Notes: generated from the sequence alone by a model not told the origin. A stretch of 64,000 nt of DNA from Forficula auricularia (GCA_024734495.1 JALMQS010000841.1:4952465-5016464); one strand, 5' to 3'; shown: positions 52,473 through 63,200, counted from the first letter of the stretch. Numbers and translations: made by a program.

Positions 52473-52929
52473 TAACATATAATAATTTTTGAATATTTCA
52501 AGGAAAATCAAATTTCCAGTTCTATTCTTATTTAGTTTTATATTCTTTTGAACTCAGTTACATTTCCAGTCTGCCGAGAAGCTCTAGTATTGCTAATTCA
52601 CATATTACAAAAAAATGTCTGAAACGTGGAGAAAATTATTTTTCTCTCTGGATACCTGATATCTGTTTGGATTTCGATGCCTACGATAACTCAAGAAGAG
52701 AAAGTCGTAAAAAGTTCCGTTTTGCGCCAAAATATTTGTATTTTCAATTATCTTTTAACTTCTCTAGCTTTAGAACTTCCGGTTCAAAAACGCAAAAAAT
52801 ATCATTTTTTGATTGATTTTATATGGAGTTTAAGGCGATGTCATATATGGACCGTTTATTTTGAAAGTGGTTTAAGTCCATTTTTTTGTATTTGTATTTA
52901 TATTTTTATAAATACATATATTTATAAAA

Positions 52930-53575
52930 ATTTTATTTTTTATTTAAATCACACATAATTAATTATAATTATTTATTAAACACGAACAAATAATACAAAA
53001 TAACTACGACGTTTCGATCGACTTATTCTGAGTATTTTGATTAAGTTTATGTCCATCGATTAAATTATTAAAGTTGATATAGGGAAATAATAAGGGGACA
53101 ATATAATATAAGGACTATATTTTTATGCAAATAATTTTCATCAACTTTGTTGACTTCTTCAGGGCTCAAATAGTTATCTTCCTTGAATATTTGTCCTTTT
53201 TATAATTATTTCTTAGTTACAATTAGCTTCCCTAAGATAACTATTTGACCCCTGAAGAAGTCAACAATGAATTGATCAATACAAACAAATTAATTAAAGT
53301 GTTTTTATATGCAATCTTTGAAAATGTTAATCTTGTTTTTGAAACTGTATGTACTCTTTGATTTTTTCGATAATTTTTTATTTTAAACTTCTATTCATTC
53401 CACAAATTGTAAGACCGTGTTGATAGTGGTCCTATGATAATTACTATTTTGAATGAATTGATGAAACGTTGGCAATAAAATAAAAATTATTTGCATAACA
53501 ATATAGTCCTTAATTCCCGATATCAACTTTAATAGTTCCCAAGTATGAGCACCCACTCCGATTTTAGGTTAACTG
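52930..53575. repeat. Repeat Q plus head-to-head hammerhead repeat (nested)
   Basis: 52,930-53,040 is repeat Q inverted (AACTACGACGTTTCGATCGA). 53,100-53,200 and 53,225-53,265 are inverted halves containing hammerhead sequence. GATGAAACGTTGGCAATAAA at 53,458 is a third partial piece. TATGAGCACCCACT near 53,545 closes the Q unit. Confidence 0.65.
53125..53167 (-). ncRNA. Hammerhead ribozyme motif (core intact, stem I poor)
   Basis: On the minus strand: CTGAAGA (53,162-53,156), extra A, stem II GTCAAC/GTTGAT with AAA loop, GAAA (53,139-53,136), self-complementary AATT and A17. The upstream GAGCC does not pair with the downstream TTTGC, so stem I seems lost. The partner piece at 53,458 keeps ACGTTGGC, which would pair with GCC. 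Confidence 0.5.
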
Positions 53576-53750
53576 ATATATTTATTTATATTTCGATATT
53601 TTTATTTTGAAGAAATCATGAAGATATTGTACTCCATTGACTGGGATAGGTACTATAAATATGAAACGAAGACATCTATGACTAATTAAAACTCACATTA
53701 ACTCATTTTTTTCTAAATTGGACTTACGCTACTTTCAAAATAGACGGTTC

Positions 53751-54160
53751 AATATATAGGCATATATAAATAAACAATAATTAAGTTTATTATTTATAAC
53801 CAGAACGGCTCTAGCATGAGAGTGTACCGAGTTTTAAAAATGTTTTCACTGTTGCTTCCAAATTACTCTTGTATTTATTATACTCTCAAAGAAGGGACAA
53901 TGTATTAAAAGAGTACATGCATAAAGCACTCAATCAGCGGAGTAAATGTTAGCGTATTTAATTTAGACAACATATCCTCTTTAATATCATTTTTAAACTG
54001 CGACGAGGCTGTTAAACTAAAGTCTAAACTCTTTTTTACCAACATGTCGGCATATCATTGACAAAGGGAAGAAACAATAATTATACATTCATCTTTATTT
54101 GTAGTTATTATTATCATTTTCGTCCATAATGTGAATTAGTGAGAGTGTATAATGGGAAAA
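53751..54160. other. No recognised feature
   Basis: AT-rich, apparently unique. Nothing supported. Confidence 0.35.
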
Positions 54161-54306
54161 ATAAAAAATATGTGTGAGCCTCATCCACATAAACTAACGG
54201 TGGAAGTAAAACTTCTTTAGCCGTAGATATTATTGAAATCATTTAAATTTCCTAATTTTAATAAATTTTATTTCTCATTAAATAATTGTGAGTTTTAAAA
54301 TAATAA

Positions 54307-54500
54307 TTATCATTAAACCATTTATTTTACATGAATTTATGCATACATTGTTTTTGAGCTTCGACCCCGGAGATTTCTTCTCCACCATCGAATGTCCTTG
54401 ATCATCTTTTAGTCCTTGTTTTTAATAAGAGGAAAAAATTAATTATATAAAAAAAAACCTCTTTTCCAATAATTATTTCAATTCCATTTTTCCTCCTCCC
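54307..54500 (-). mobile_element. 5'-truncated LINE, family J2, copy 3
   Basis: On the minus strand: GAAAAGAGGTTTTTTTTTAT, CTCTTATTAAAAACAAGGAC, GGACATTCGATGGTGGAGAA, GAAATCTCCGGGGTCGAAGC and the 3' body. It is flanked by TTTTAAAATAATAATT at the left and TAAAATAATAATT at the right. Confidence 0.82.
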
Positions 54501-54516
54501 TCCTAATTCCCTCTAA

Positions 54517-54750
54517 AATAATAATTTTTTTATAAATTTTATTAAACCAATTATTTTACATTAATTAATGTATACATTGTATTTTTTGCTTCGATTCCGG
54601 AGATTACTTCTCCACCATCGAGTGTCCTTATTCATCTTTAGTCCTTGTTTTTAATAAGAGGAAAAATCTAATTAGATAAAAAAACCTCTTTTCCGATAAT
54701 TATTTCAATTCCATTATTCCCCAATCAAGTCGATTGGTTTATCATTTCAT
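54517..54750 (-). mobile_element. 5'-truncated LINE, family J2, copy 4
   Basis: Same 3' end as copy 3 but extends slightly further 5'. Hairpin GGAGAAGTAATCTCCGGAAT. Flanked by CTAAAATAATAATTT on both sides, the same target that flanks copy 3, so that the target occurs three times in a row around the two insertions. Confidence 0.82.
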
Positions 54751-54979
54751 CTAAAATAATAATTTAAATTTCCTAATTTTAATAAATTTATTTGTCAATA
54801 AATATTAGTGGGTTTTAAAATAATAATTTAAATTTCTTAATTTTAATAAATTATATTTGTCATAAAATATTAGTGGGTCTTAAAAAAATTATTTCCCCTC
54901 TATTGAGTCATTTCCCCTTTATTGTAACAAAAAAATCAATCAGATACGTCTCTAAAGAAGTTTCACTTCAAAAGTCACA

Positions 54980-55610
54980 CAAAAACTTGTCCATAATTCC
55001 CATTATAAGCTCTCATGTATTTATAGTATTTTAGATGATAAAGTTTAGAATTGACATTCCAACCGACACTTCACTAGTGTACTATGCATTTGCTTACTCC
55101 GAGAAATACTCTTACGCAACTAAAATTGTACATAACAAACAGTACGTCAGATTTTATACCAGCCGATGTTTACACCAAGCGTATTTCGAAAGCTTAAATA
55201 CCATTAAGGTTTAGATTTAATCCTCTATTGAGGTGTTGGATCAAGTGCCAAATTTAAACATTATTAAGTAAAATAAATACAGATGAAAGTACGATTGTTT
55301 CTTCCATTTATTGCTTAAGTTGATTGACACTTGTATTCCCGAAGATGAAAGGTGAAGACGAACGTGTTTGCACCATTGGGAATCTTGAAGGCGAGTGATA
55401 ATTGTAGGACTCAAGAAAGAGGGAGACCGGGAGAGAGGGTTCCAGTTGCCAGAAGCCATGGAAATTAACATAAGGGCAAATGAACGAGGTGGGCATTTAT
55501 TGAAGTTGATTATGAAAATATGTTTTTATTCGGTTGGTTCTACGTACAAAACAAGCTTTAAAGGGAACCGACATTAAAAAAGATTAATGTTTTATTGATT
55601 ATACGTATAC
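54980..55610. other. Apparently unique stretch
   Basis: No repeats recognised. ORFs on both strands near 55,241-55,577 are short and overlap each other; none shows a known domain. Confidence 0.3.
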
Positions 55611-55615
55611 ATACC

Positions 55616-55715
<100 letters not shown>

Positions 55716-55848
55716 ATAAATTAAATTTCACTCGTGCCCTATTTGGGCTTTGAATTTTACAATTTTAAAGTTATTTTCAGATATCATACTTTTTGTGGAT
55801 ATATACATTTTAATTTATTGAATTATAGTAAATAAAGAAATCAATAAT

Positions 55849-56198
55849 ATATATATAAATTTAAAATTCCACCTTTTAAATTCAACATCTTAATTTGGTT
55901 TCGTAAAGTTACTAACTTGATCTCCCTAGAACAATAATTGGTTAATGTTTAAACTCTTAAGACATGTCATTATATATTACATTTATACATTAAAAGATAA
56001 TCAGTTATTTAAAAAACCTGTTGCTATTTGAAATCTACGAATAAAATAACTAATTATTCTATTCTAATATTGTTTTAGGTAAGATAACTCAAATTAAGAT
56101 TATATGTCTATATTTTTGTAAATACGATTTAATTTAATAAAATCTAATATTGTTTTAGCAATCGAATAAAGTTGTTTTATTTGCAAACTTACAAATAG
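55849..56198 (+). repeat. Left terminal inverted repeat of the gag element
   Basis: Matches 57,335-57,685 in inverse orientation. The inner edge GCAAACTTACAAATAG is shared; beyond it the two sides differ (GGACATGG against GAATAATTG). Confidence 0.88.
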
Positions 56199-56225
56199 GA
56201 CATGGTATGTTCTTTCCCGGGCTTT

Positions 56226-57319
56226 TTAGTTTAAATTATCTTCTTTTTCGGGTTCCATTTCTTGATTATCTTGTTCTGTTAAGTTGATTCTATTGATGTA
56301 AAAATTTTTGTTTTTATTTCGACATACCTGTATTGGGTGGTATCGCTCAGAATATCCTAATTTTTCACAGATATGGCATGGCTTTTTCTTGGATAAGTTA
56401 GAAACAGTTGTTTCTTGTTTTCCTCTTGTTTTTTCAAAATGTTCATTTATTTTGTATATATCCTTATGTTTCTTCAATTCTGTTATCAATGAGTTAATAT
56501 CCCTAATTTTCTCTCTATCTAACAATTCTTGAATTGGAATTGGTAATCCATATATTATTTGATAAATTCTAGCTAATTCAGGAAAATTTTTATCGGCCTC
56601 CAATAATAGTCGTTCCTTTTTTATAACATATTCCATTATGGATCCATATATGTATTTGAAACTGAACGCCGTTCTTATTGAGGACCAATCCAATTTTTTA
56701 AAAGTTAAGAGGAAAGAATCTATCCATGGTTCCCATTCTGATAGTTTTAATTTTATCACATTGGCCTGGTACCATTCTAAAGGATTTCCTTCTAGAAATT
56801 GTTTTAAAATTTCTATTTTTCTTTCATTTGAATTTATATTAAATCTTCTGCATTCTTTTTCAAAATTTTGAATCCAGCTTTTTGCTTCTTGTTTACCATT
56901 AAATGTTTCCAATAAAAATTTATTTTTTATGTCACTTACGTTTGGTTGTGTTTGTTCTTCTATTTTTTTTCTAACTCTTCAATCTTCTTTAATAAGACAT
57001 TATTATGTTTTATTTCACTTTTTGTTTTGTTTTCTTCTTCAAGTTCGTCGTAGTTTGAGAAATTTCCTTCATCATCGCAGTAAAAAATGTTCATTTCTTT
57101 CGAGAAATTAATTCCTAATTTCCGGAATCCTCCTATTTTCGAAATAGTTTTTAAACTATTTTGAACATTTTTATTTTCTTTTATCAACATATGTTTTTCG
57201 AGGTCACGTTCTTCTTCTGGTATACTATACCAGGTGATCTTATCCTCTGAAATCGCCGCCACGTGATACAATGTTTCTTCTTTTTTGATAATATGAACAA
57301 ATAGTTTATTTGTTGCCAT
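56226..57319 (-). CDS. Gag-like protein in two overlapping frames
   Basis: The first frame (57,319-56,960) starts at an ATG and encodes 119 residues, ending in a charged segment likely to form a coiled coil (KKIEELEKK). The second frame is open from about 56,965 to 56,226 with no ATG of its own near the start. It holds a capsid-type region: F.G...A.SWI..FE (residues 4-18 from the TTG at 56,912), ILKQFLEGNPLEWYQ, FKYIYGSIMEYVIKKERLLL and GLPIPIQELLDRE. A knuckle-like Cys179-Cys182-His192-Cys197 has a longer middle gap than the usual CCHC box. The frames meet at an A8 run, where a one-base shift would join them (programmed -1 shift, mutation or sequencing error). Related to retroelement gag (Ty3-like) by motif; exact family unknown. 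Confidence 0.7.
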
Positions 57320-57334
57320 TATTAAACAATTATT

Positions 57335-57685
57335 CTATTTGTAAGTTTGCAAATAAAACAACTTTATTCGATTGCTAAAACAATATTAGATTTTATTAAA
57401 TTAAATCGTATTTACAAAAATATTGACATATAATCTTAATTTGAGTTATCTTACCTAAAACAATATTAGAATAGAATAATTAGTTATTTTATTCGTAGAT
57501 TTCAAATAGCAACAGGTTTTTTTAAATAACTGATTATCTTTTAATGTATAAATGTAATATATAATGACATGTCTTAAGAGTTTAAACATTAACCAATTAT
57601 TGTTCTAGGGAGATCAAGTTAGTAACTTTACGAAACCAAATTAAGATGTTGAATTTAAAGGTGGGAATTTTAAATTTATATATAT
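57335..57685 (-). repeat. Right terminal inverted repeat of the gag element
   Basis: Inverse of 55,849-56,198. The gag start codon lies 16 bp inside its inner edge, so the gag promoter probably resides in this repeat. Confidence 0.88.
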
Positions 57686-57879
57686 TTATTTTATTTTTTA
57701 TTTTTATTTATTTATATAATTAAAGTTTTGAGCATCTTTTTTCTGAAAATAGTTGGTAGTTTTTTCAAAAAATCAACTCGGGTTCAGATTAACCAAGATG
57801 TATTTTAAAAGAGAAAGAATTCAATCAATCTTTTTCGGACAAATTCTAAGATTTTAGTAGAAATATTATTAAATTGTGA

Positions 57880-57970
57880 TATCAGAGGGGATTCATCCCC
57901 CCAGGAGTCGAACCTGAGAACTAACACGCTATCCGGGCAGTCAGCTCATACCCTCGAGACAAAAACCTCT
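57880..57970 (-). mobile_element. tRNA-derived SINE fragment
   Basis: The minus strand shows a B box, CAGGTTCGACTCCTGGG, at the expected distance from an A-box-like TGAGCTGACTGCCCGG. The ends do not pair as a tRNA. A SINE head or tRNA pseudogene. Confidence 0.5.
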
Positions 57971-58256
57971 CTCTGAATATTTATTTATCTTTAAATGTAT
58001 TTTTCATACATATATATTACAATATTTACAAATCTTAATACTAAAGTTATAATATTTCTCAATATTTCTCAATAGAAATGTTCAACTGTCCCTCTTAAGA
58101 TATATCCTCACTTGGTTCTTAAATTGAATGACTTGATGCATTTCTCACTTCAGTTGGTAAAGAATTAAATTCCTCAAGTCCTCTTAAAATAATGAATTCC
58201 TTGTGTCCTGTTTCCTTGCCCTCTTAATAAATATATCGTCTATAATTCGCGTCTTA

Positions 58257-59511
58257 AGGGGCCCACAGACCTGCAACTTGGTTGCCAACTTGTTTGCCAC
58301 AGACTATGCAACCATGCAACCACAAGGTCCATCAACATCAGTAAGCAAAAGTCACAAGTTCTAATATTATGAAGTCTTTTTTTTTAACGAATCTTCATTT
58401 GCGTTTCTATCAATGTTTTTGTAGACGGCCAACAGCTTTGAAAAGGCCTTTCTTTTTTACTTTACCATACAGGGTATGGTCAAGTATTGTAATCGTGCAT
58501 GAAAAAAGTGGTTTTTTTTTTTTCGAAATATCTCAAAAACGGCTGAAACTATTTTGATTAAAAAAATTGAGCGAAACCATGGCATTTTGCTCTACAAAAA
58601 AGCTCTAAAAAGTAAACATCGAAAAAATTATATTTTTTGAGATAATAATTGTTTTGTCAAAATGTCTGTTAGTCAGTTAGTTAGTCCGTGCGTTACCAAA
58701 TTTTTGTGGACGAGCTAGCTCAAAAAGTAGTGGGAATATCGAAACCAAATTTCACACGTAGTTTTGGTCCATTGAGATTAAGAGGTGATTATATTTTAGT
58801 GCATAACGATCTAAAATTAAGGGGGGTGGAAGGGGGTTAAAAATTAAAAATCTAGGCCGTTTGAGCAAACTCATCCAAATTTTGTATACATAATCAGTGG
58901 GCCCCCAGAAGTCTAAAAATACAAAAAAGCTAACCGCCCAAAATGGGGGGGGGGGGGGCAAAAAATGAAAACCTTGGCCATTTACCAAACTCAACCAAAT
59001 TTTGTATACAAATCAGTGGGGCACCAGAAGTATAAAAATCCAAAAACTAACCCCCCCCTACATGATTATAAATAAATTTACGGGGCAGGTTGTATGGTAA
59101 AGTCAAGTGGATGGCCACATCAGAACACGCCAGCTTATTTATTTCTGTCTTTAAAACCTTCCCACTTCACCTTCCACAACTCTGGCAAGCTTTGGTAGAA
59201 ATCAAAAAATTCTCCCCAGGCGTCGTTATTTGAGATAGTAGCCATTTTATATTTTTGCACGCATTACTTCACTAGAGAACTCCTTGAAGTGTACTAATGT
59301 TTCCAATCAAGTCGCCAACTCCACTACAGACGCTGCAACAGTGTTGCTAACATTAGGCTCCCCCACAAAAATCTAGACTTTTTGATTTCACTGCAACCGT
59401 TGGTGCAACCTGAAATTGCAACTTCAACCATCCCACAGACCTTCAACATTCTTTGCAAAATGTCATGTTTGCAACCTAGTTGGCACCCAAGTTGCAAGTC
59501 TGTGGGCACCT
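58257..59511. mobile_element. PIF/Harbinger-like MITE with TTA duplication (interrupted)
   Basis: TTA on both sides (58,254-58,256 and 59,512-59,514). Ends AGGGGCCCACAGACCTGCAA and, from the right, AGGTGCCCACAGACTTGCAA. Inner repeats TTGGTTGCCAACTTG and GTTGCAA-type motifs fill both halves. Split by the K element at 58,455-59,105. The minus-strand ORF at 59,324-59,521 is TIR sequence. Confidence 0.82.
58455..59105 (+). mobile_element. Family K element, copy nested in PIF-like MITE
   Basis: CTTTACCATACAGGGTATGG left end, AAGTATTGTAATCGTGCATG and ACCAAATTTCACACGTAG inside, then two G-rich tandem units (58,855-59,060) and TTGTATGGTAAAG at the right. The following GTCAAGTGGATGGCCACATC is also found after the 31,073 copy, so the true right border may lie further out. 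Confidence 0.75.
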
Positions 59512-59539
59512 TTATGATCATGGATCTCTTTGACCAATG

Positions 59540-59775
59540 TGGAATTCAGATAGGCTGACAGCTGCCTATGTTATAATTTATATACAAAACACACTGTTGT
59601 AAAAATAAGAATTGCTTCACATTCATAAGTCCTAAACATTCCAGCAAATTACTTATTGATGAATATCTGTCAGATTTTAAAATAATTCTCAGGCATCTAT
59701 TTTGTAAGAGCTGCAGTTTATCAATATTCTCCAGAGTACCAAAATATAACATTTGATAAAATTGTCCTTATATAA
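59540..59775 (-). pseudogene. LINE reverse-transcriptase C-terminal fragment
   Basis: The minus strand reads MLYFGTLENIDKLQLLQNRC, LRIILKSDRYSSISNLLECL, GLMNVKQFLFLQQCVLYINY. The pattern (L..LQNRCLRIIL, S...LL..L, then a helix with F.K/Y) is the conserved region after the RT palm in CR1/Jockey-type LINEs. Only ~70 residues remain. It starts right at the edge of the PIF-like element. Confidence 0.65.
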
Positions 59776-59799
59776 ATTCTCAATAATTAAAATACAGGT

Positions 59800-60840
59800 A
59801 TGATACCCGGAAGTTGTTCTTTTTTTTGAAAAAAAATTTCCATACATTCAAAAAATTAAGAAACTCAAATGGTCATATAAAATGTTTTTATTTACATAAT
59901 TTGGGCATCGAAATACACTCTCGTCCCATGTCCATATTTACAATGTCTTTTTGTTTTTTTAATCAATTTTTTTTAAAACACCACGACTTGAGTTGAAATA
60001 CGAGCTGACAATTTCAATGCAGGCAGAATCAAGAAATTGTTACAAAAATTAACGAATTTAAACAAAAGAGTTTTTCTGTGTGAACAGAAGATCTTGCAAA
60101 CCAACAAAAGAACGTCTATTGGTACAATACGTAATTAAAGCATGAAGAATTCAATTCGAAAGCTTTTGGTCAGCTCTGGTTGTCTAAATACAGGCGTTGC
60201 CATAAAGTGCTGCCCTCTGAGCTTGGAGTCTTGCTAAGTTAAAAAAATAGTGAATAGAAAAATAGCCAATTAGATTTATACTAGACACGAACCAACATTT
60301 TTTTGAGAAGCGAATACAAAGTCAATAAGATCATAATTTATTAGCAATAAGATAGATATATATAAGATAACGAATGGATGATAGTTATTCTTATTGGATT
60401 TATCATTCGAAACATGTATGTTTTTGTCATAAACTCGAATACGGATTGTTTTTAGTATTAGTAATTATTATATAATAAATATCTGTGTTTACTAATATTA
60501 TTATTTTGTACGCCTGAGATAATATTCGTGTAAAAAAATCCTCATTGTTATTAAAAGCGTGAGATTCTTTCATTAGAATCTGATCAAGGAAATGACCAAA
60601 AAGGGCGCAGATAGAATGATCTCTCTTTCTTTAAAACCAAGGCAATGTAAATATACAATTTTTTCAGAGATCAATTTCTTGATTTCTATTATTCTAGGAA
60701 CGGCCTTTTGACTCTAGCTAAGACAATATTAATTCGGAATGAATATCATATTTAGATATATTTATCATTCAATTTTATATTATTGATTTAAATTCATAAT
60801 AATAAAAATCTAATTACATATATAATATAAACATTTTAGC
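59800..60840. other. AT-rich stretch, nothing recognised
   Basis: A short copy (60,175-60,240) of the segment that follows SINE S1 (GGTTGTCTAAATACAGGCGT) is the only match. No genes. Confidence 0.4.
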
Positions 60841-61014
60841 ACAAGAACGAACTTTCTTTGACTTTTCTTTTTTTAAGTTATCATGGTTATTATCGAATAT
60901 TCATAGACACACAAACAGAAAAAAATAATTTTTCTCCACGTTCTAAACATTCTTTAATAAAATTAGCAACAAAAAAAAATTGTTTTTCTATGCTTCTGCT
61001 AAGGAAGATAAAAG

Positions 61015-61232
61015 TTTTAACACAACTGTGGAGAGAGGAAGAAAGGATTTTATTTGATTCCTTCAATGAACCCTTGAAACCCTGAAGAAGGAGAGAAGAA
61101 TCCTCCAAAACGTCGGTTTGAAAGGAAAGGAGGAAGGAATCCAATAAATTACACCTTATTTGAATATGTGTTAATTTTTTCTTTCCTCACTACTCCTGGG
61201 CTGCCTTCCATTACTTTCAATTAAAATTGAGC
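61015..61232 (+). repeat. Repeat family A, single arm, decayed hammerhead
   Basis: Matches 8,745-8,940: GAAACC-CTGAAGA-A-GGAG...CCTCC-AAAACGTC-GGTTTG at 61,077-61,117. G12 of GAAA is changed to A, which should inactivate it. It ends GGGCTGCCTTCCATTACTTT. Confidence 0.78.
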
Positions 61233-61242
61233 TATGTATTTT

Positions 61243-61735
61243 TAACCGATATTCAAAAAAGGAGGAGGTTATCAATTCATCGGAATCTTATTTATTTTAT
61301 GTATGTTCAGTGGAAATTTTTCACCACGTGGACTGATTTCGATGATTCTATTTTTATTGGAAAGGGTGTACCTTAGGGGTGGTCCCATATTAATTTGATC
61401 AAGTTCTGATGATATGATCAATGACAAAATATCGGAACTATTCAATTCGTACGAGGACATAAATCAGTGTTTTCAACCTGTGTGCCGCGAAAGATTGTCA
61501 AATGTGCCGCGTAGGTTTTTAACAAATAATTAAAATTTCATGGGTTTTGAAACTTTGAAATAGTATTTGTATTAACTTAGTTTTTTTTTGTATACTATTA
61601 TATAACTTTAACATTTTTTATATTTAGGTATGCCGGAAATGATTCCAGATATTTTTAGTGTGCCGTCAACCAAAAAAGATTGAGAAACACTGACATAAAC
61701 GATATTCGGGCAATTTGAAGTCGTTTTTTTTTTTA
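61243..61735 (+). repeat. ACCGACTTC-type repeat, copy 4 (interrupted)
   Basis: ACCGATATTCAAAAAAGGAG head and the GGTCAAGTTCTGATGAT-like block (61,396) match 12,523-12,820. A hAT MITE splits it at 61,465; TTTGAAGTCG follows at 61,717. Confidence 0.72.
61465..61692. mobile_element. hAT MITE, 228 bp
   Basis: Ends CAGTGTTTTCAACCTGTGTG and GATTGAGAAACACTG. Flanking 8-mers ACATAAAT (61,457-61,464) and ACATAAAC (61,693-61,700) differ at one base. GTGCCGCG and GTGTGCCGT motifs inside are typical of this hAT MITE type. Confidence 0.88.
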
Positions 61736-61739
61736 ATTA

Positions 61740-62055
61740 TATATTAATAAAATTAAAAGATTATTTGTCACACTTTTGAAATAAATTTAATAATTCCATT
61801 ATTATTATTTGTTTATATGAATTAATTAGACAATTTTGGTTACTACCGGTTGACCATCTTCTGTACGTAAATATCGTTTTAATTTATGGAAATTGTTAAT
61901 AATAAAATATGTCATTTTTTTATTTTGTTTTATACATTTTAAACAGTTAAGCATCTACATTCATTTATCTGAATCTACGTATTCAATATAATTAATTATT
62001 TATTTAAATGTAAAGATAGGGTGGGAATTGCCAAATAAAATATTATTGAATTGCT
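61740..62055. other. AT-rich stretch, nothing recognised
   Basis: No feature supported. Confidence 0.35.
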
Positions 62056-62059
62056 AGAA

Positions 62060-63200
62060 TGAGATAATAGAAACATTTGGAAATAATGTCGGAGAGTAAG
62101 GTCGGTCGCGAGGAGGGCCACACGTGTCCCTCAGGGTTGCCGACGTGGCTGATTCACAGCCTTGGACGATTTATGGCGAATCAATCCAGCGAGCACGCTA
62201 GTTTTTGTTCCAACACCGTCATCACCAATAAATCACCCGGCTACAGTTTTAATGGTTTTAATAAACCATTTGATAATATGAGTAAGCGTTCAACGACCCC
62301 CCAATCGACCATTCCCTCCTGCCCTCCAGCCCATCCTTGGCGTGTTATCACGCGTGCTATCTCGCCCAGTCAACTTATGCTGATTCCATACAGTTCTAGT
62401 TTTAACGAGCCTGGACCCTTCATCTAAACACACACAATTTTCCTACGTGTATGTGGAGAGGATCTCTGTTAGTCTATAAATCGTAGGCTCTTCGGGCCCC
62501 AACCCCTTCTCTTTATTGCTTTTATAGGGCGAAGGAACGAGGAGGAGCTATTTCGTCAGAGACAAGTTTGGTCAGCGAAATTCTCCATTTGCCTTCACCT
62601 AGCTTATTTTCGTGGCCGTTTTGTAGTAGAATGTGAATGTGGGGTGGCGGGTGGCCGTGGGGGCATTGGGGGCAACTACCCCCCGATAAGCCGACGCCGT
62701 CGACGTCCTTTGCGCAGCCCTCCACCCTCTTTCTCGCTCTCGCTCTGCAACAAAGGCCTAATTAGCCATAAACTCTCTGATTTATAACGGCACAGAAAAT
62801 GCAAATATGAAATATGAAAATGAAGATGGGTGTAATAAAAGTGATATACGATGCTCCGCAGAGCCATTTGTGAAGGCGCCATGAGTCACTCGTCAGTTTT
62901 ATGTGCGAACGTCCATCATTGGCTTGACAGGCTTCATTGCCCCGGGGCTTGGGGGCGGACGCCGCCGCCCCCGCTTCCGCCCCCTCGCAAGACGGCGAAA
63001 ACGGCGGAGAAAAAACAACATCAGAAAAACCTATCTATAGGCGCTTTTAATAATTTACCAGCCCTTCTCTTTCCGCGCAACTAATCCTGTTTTGGTTTAA
63101 TTTATTCACTTGGATGTAAACTATAGATCCATTTGATCGGCGTAATTAAACAGAATTAAAGTTTAAAATAGAGTGATTGGGCTTGGCTTTCCCATATCTA
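62060..63200. other. Apparently unique GC-rich island
   Basis: One of the longest repeat-free, CpG-bearing stretches in the window. ORFs of 116 codons (62,077-62,427, plus) and 67-77 codons elsewhere overlap on both strands and show no domain. GGGGGCATTGGGGGCAAC and CGGACGCCGCCGCCCCCGC are prominent. Possible regulatory or non-coding exon DNA. Confidence 0.35.

Larger units (their letters stand above)
52849..53750. mobile_element. MITE family M3, copy 2 (interrupted)
   Basis: GGACCGTTTATTTTGAAAGT at the left and ACTTTCAAAATAGACGGTTC at the right, with inner blocks TATTTCGATATTTTTATTTT and GACATCTATGACTAA matching copy 1. The centre (52,930-53,575) is occupied by repeat Q and a hammerhead repeat. 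Confidence 0.8.
54165..54975. repeat. Dispersed repeat of the 1,066 type, expanded by LINE insertions
   Basis: GTGTGAGCCTCATCCACATA and AAAGAAGTTTCACTTCAA bracket the unit as at 1,081-1,325. Between them are three 'TTTAAATTTCCTAATTTTAA' subrepeats and two tandem LINE J2 tails (54,307-54,730). Confidence 0.7.
55849..57685 (-). mobile_element. Gag-encoding element with 350-bp terminal inverted repeats
   Basis: The outer 350 bp are inverted copies: left 55,849-56,198 and right 57,335-57,685, nearly identical apart from a few changes. The ends read ATATATATAAATTTAAAATT. The 1.14-kb interior encodes only a gag-like protein on the minus strand. No reverse transcriptase, integrase or DNA transposase is present. 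Inverted terminal repeats with a gag gene recall DIRS-type retroelements or a retroelement with repeats in inverse orientation; a DNA transposon that captured gag is another option. Each TIR contains the repeated motif TCTAATATTGTTTTAG twice and an AATAAA-like signal 20 bp from its inner edge. Confidence 0.8.

Noticed and set aside
62077..62427. 116-codon ORF as a gene
   Set aside because: No domain, no splice context, and overlapping ORFs on the other strand; composition alone can explain it.
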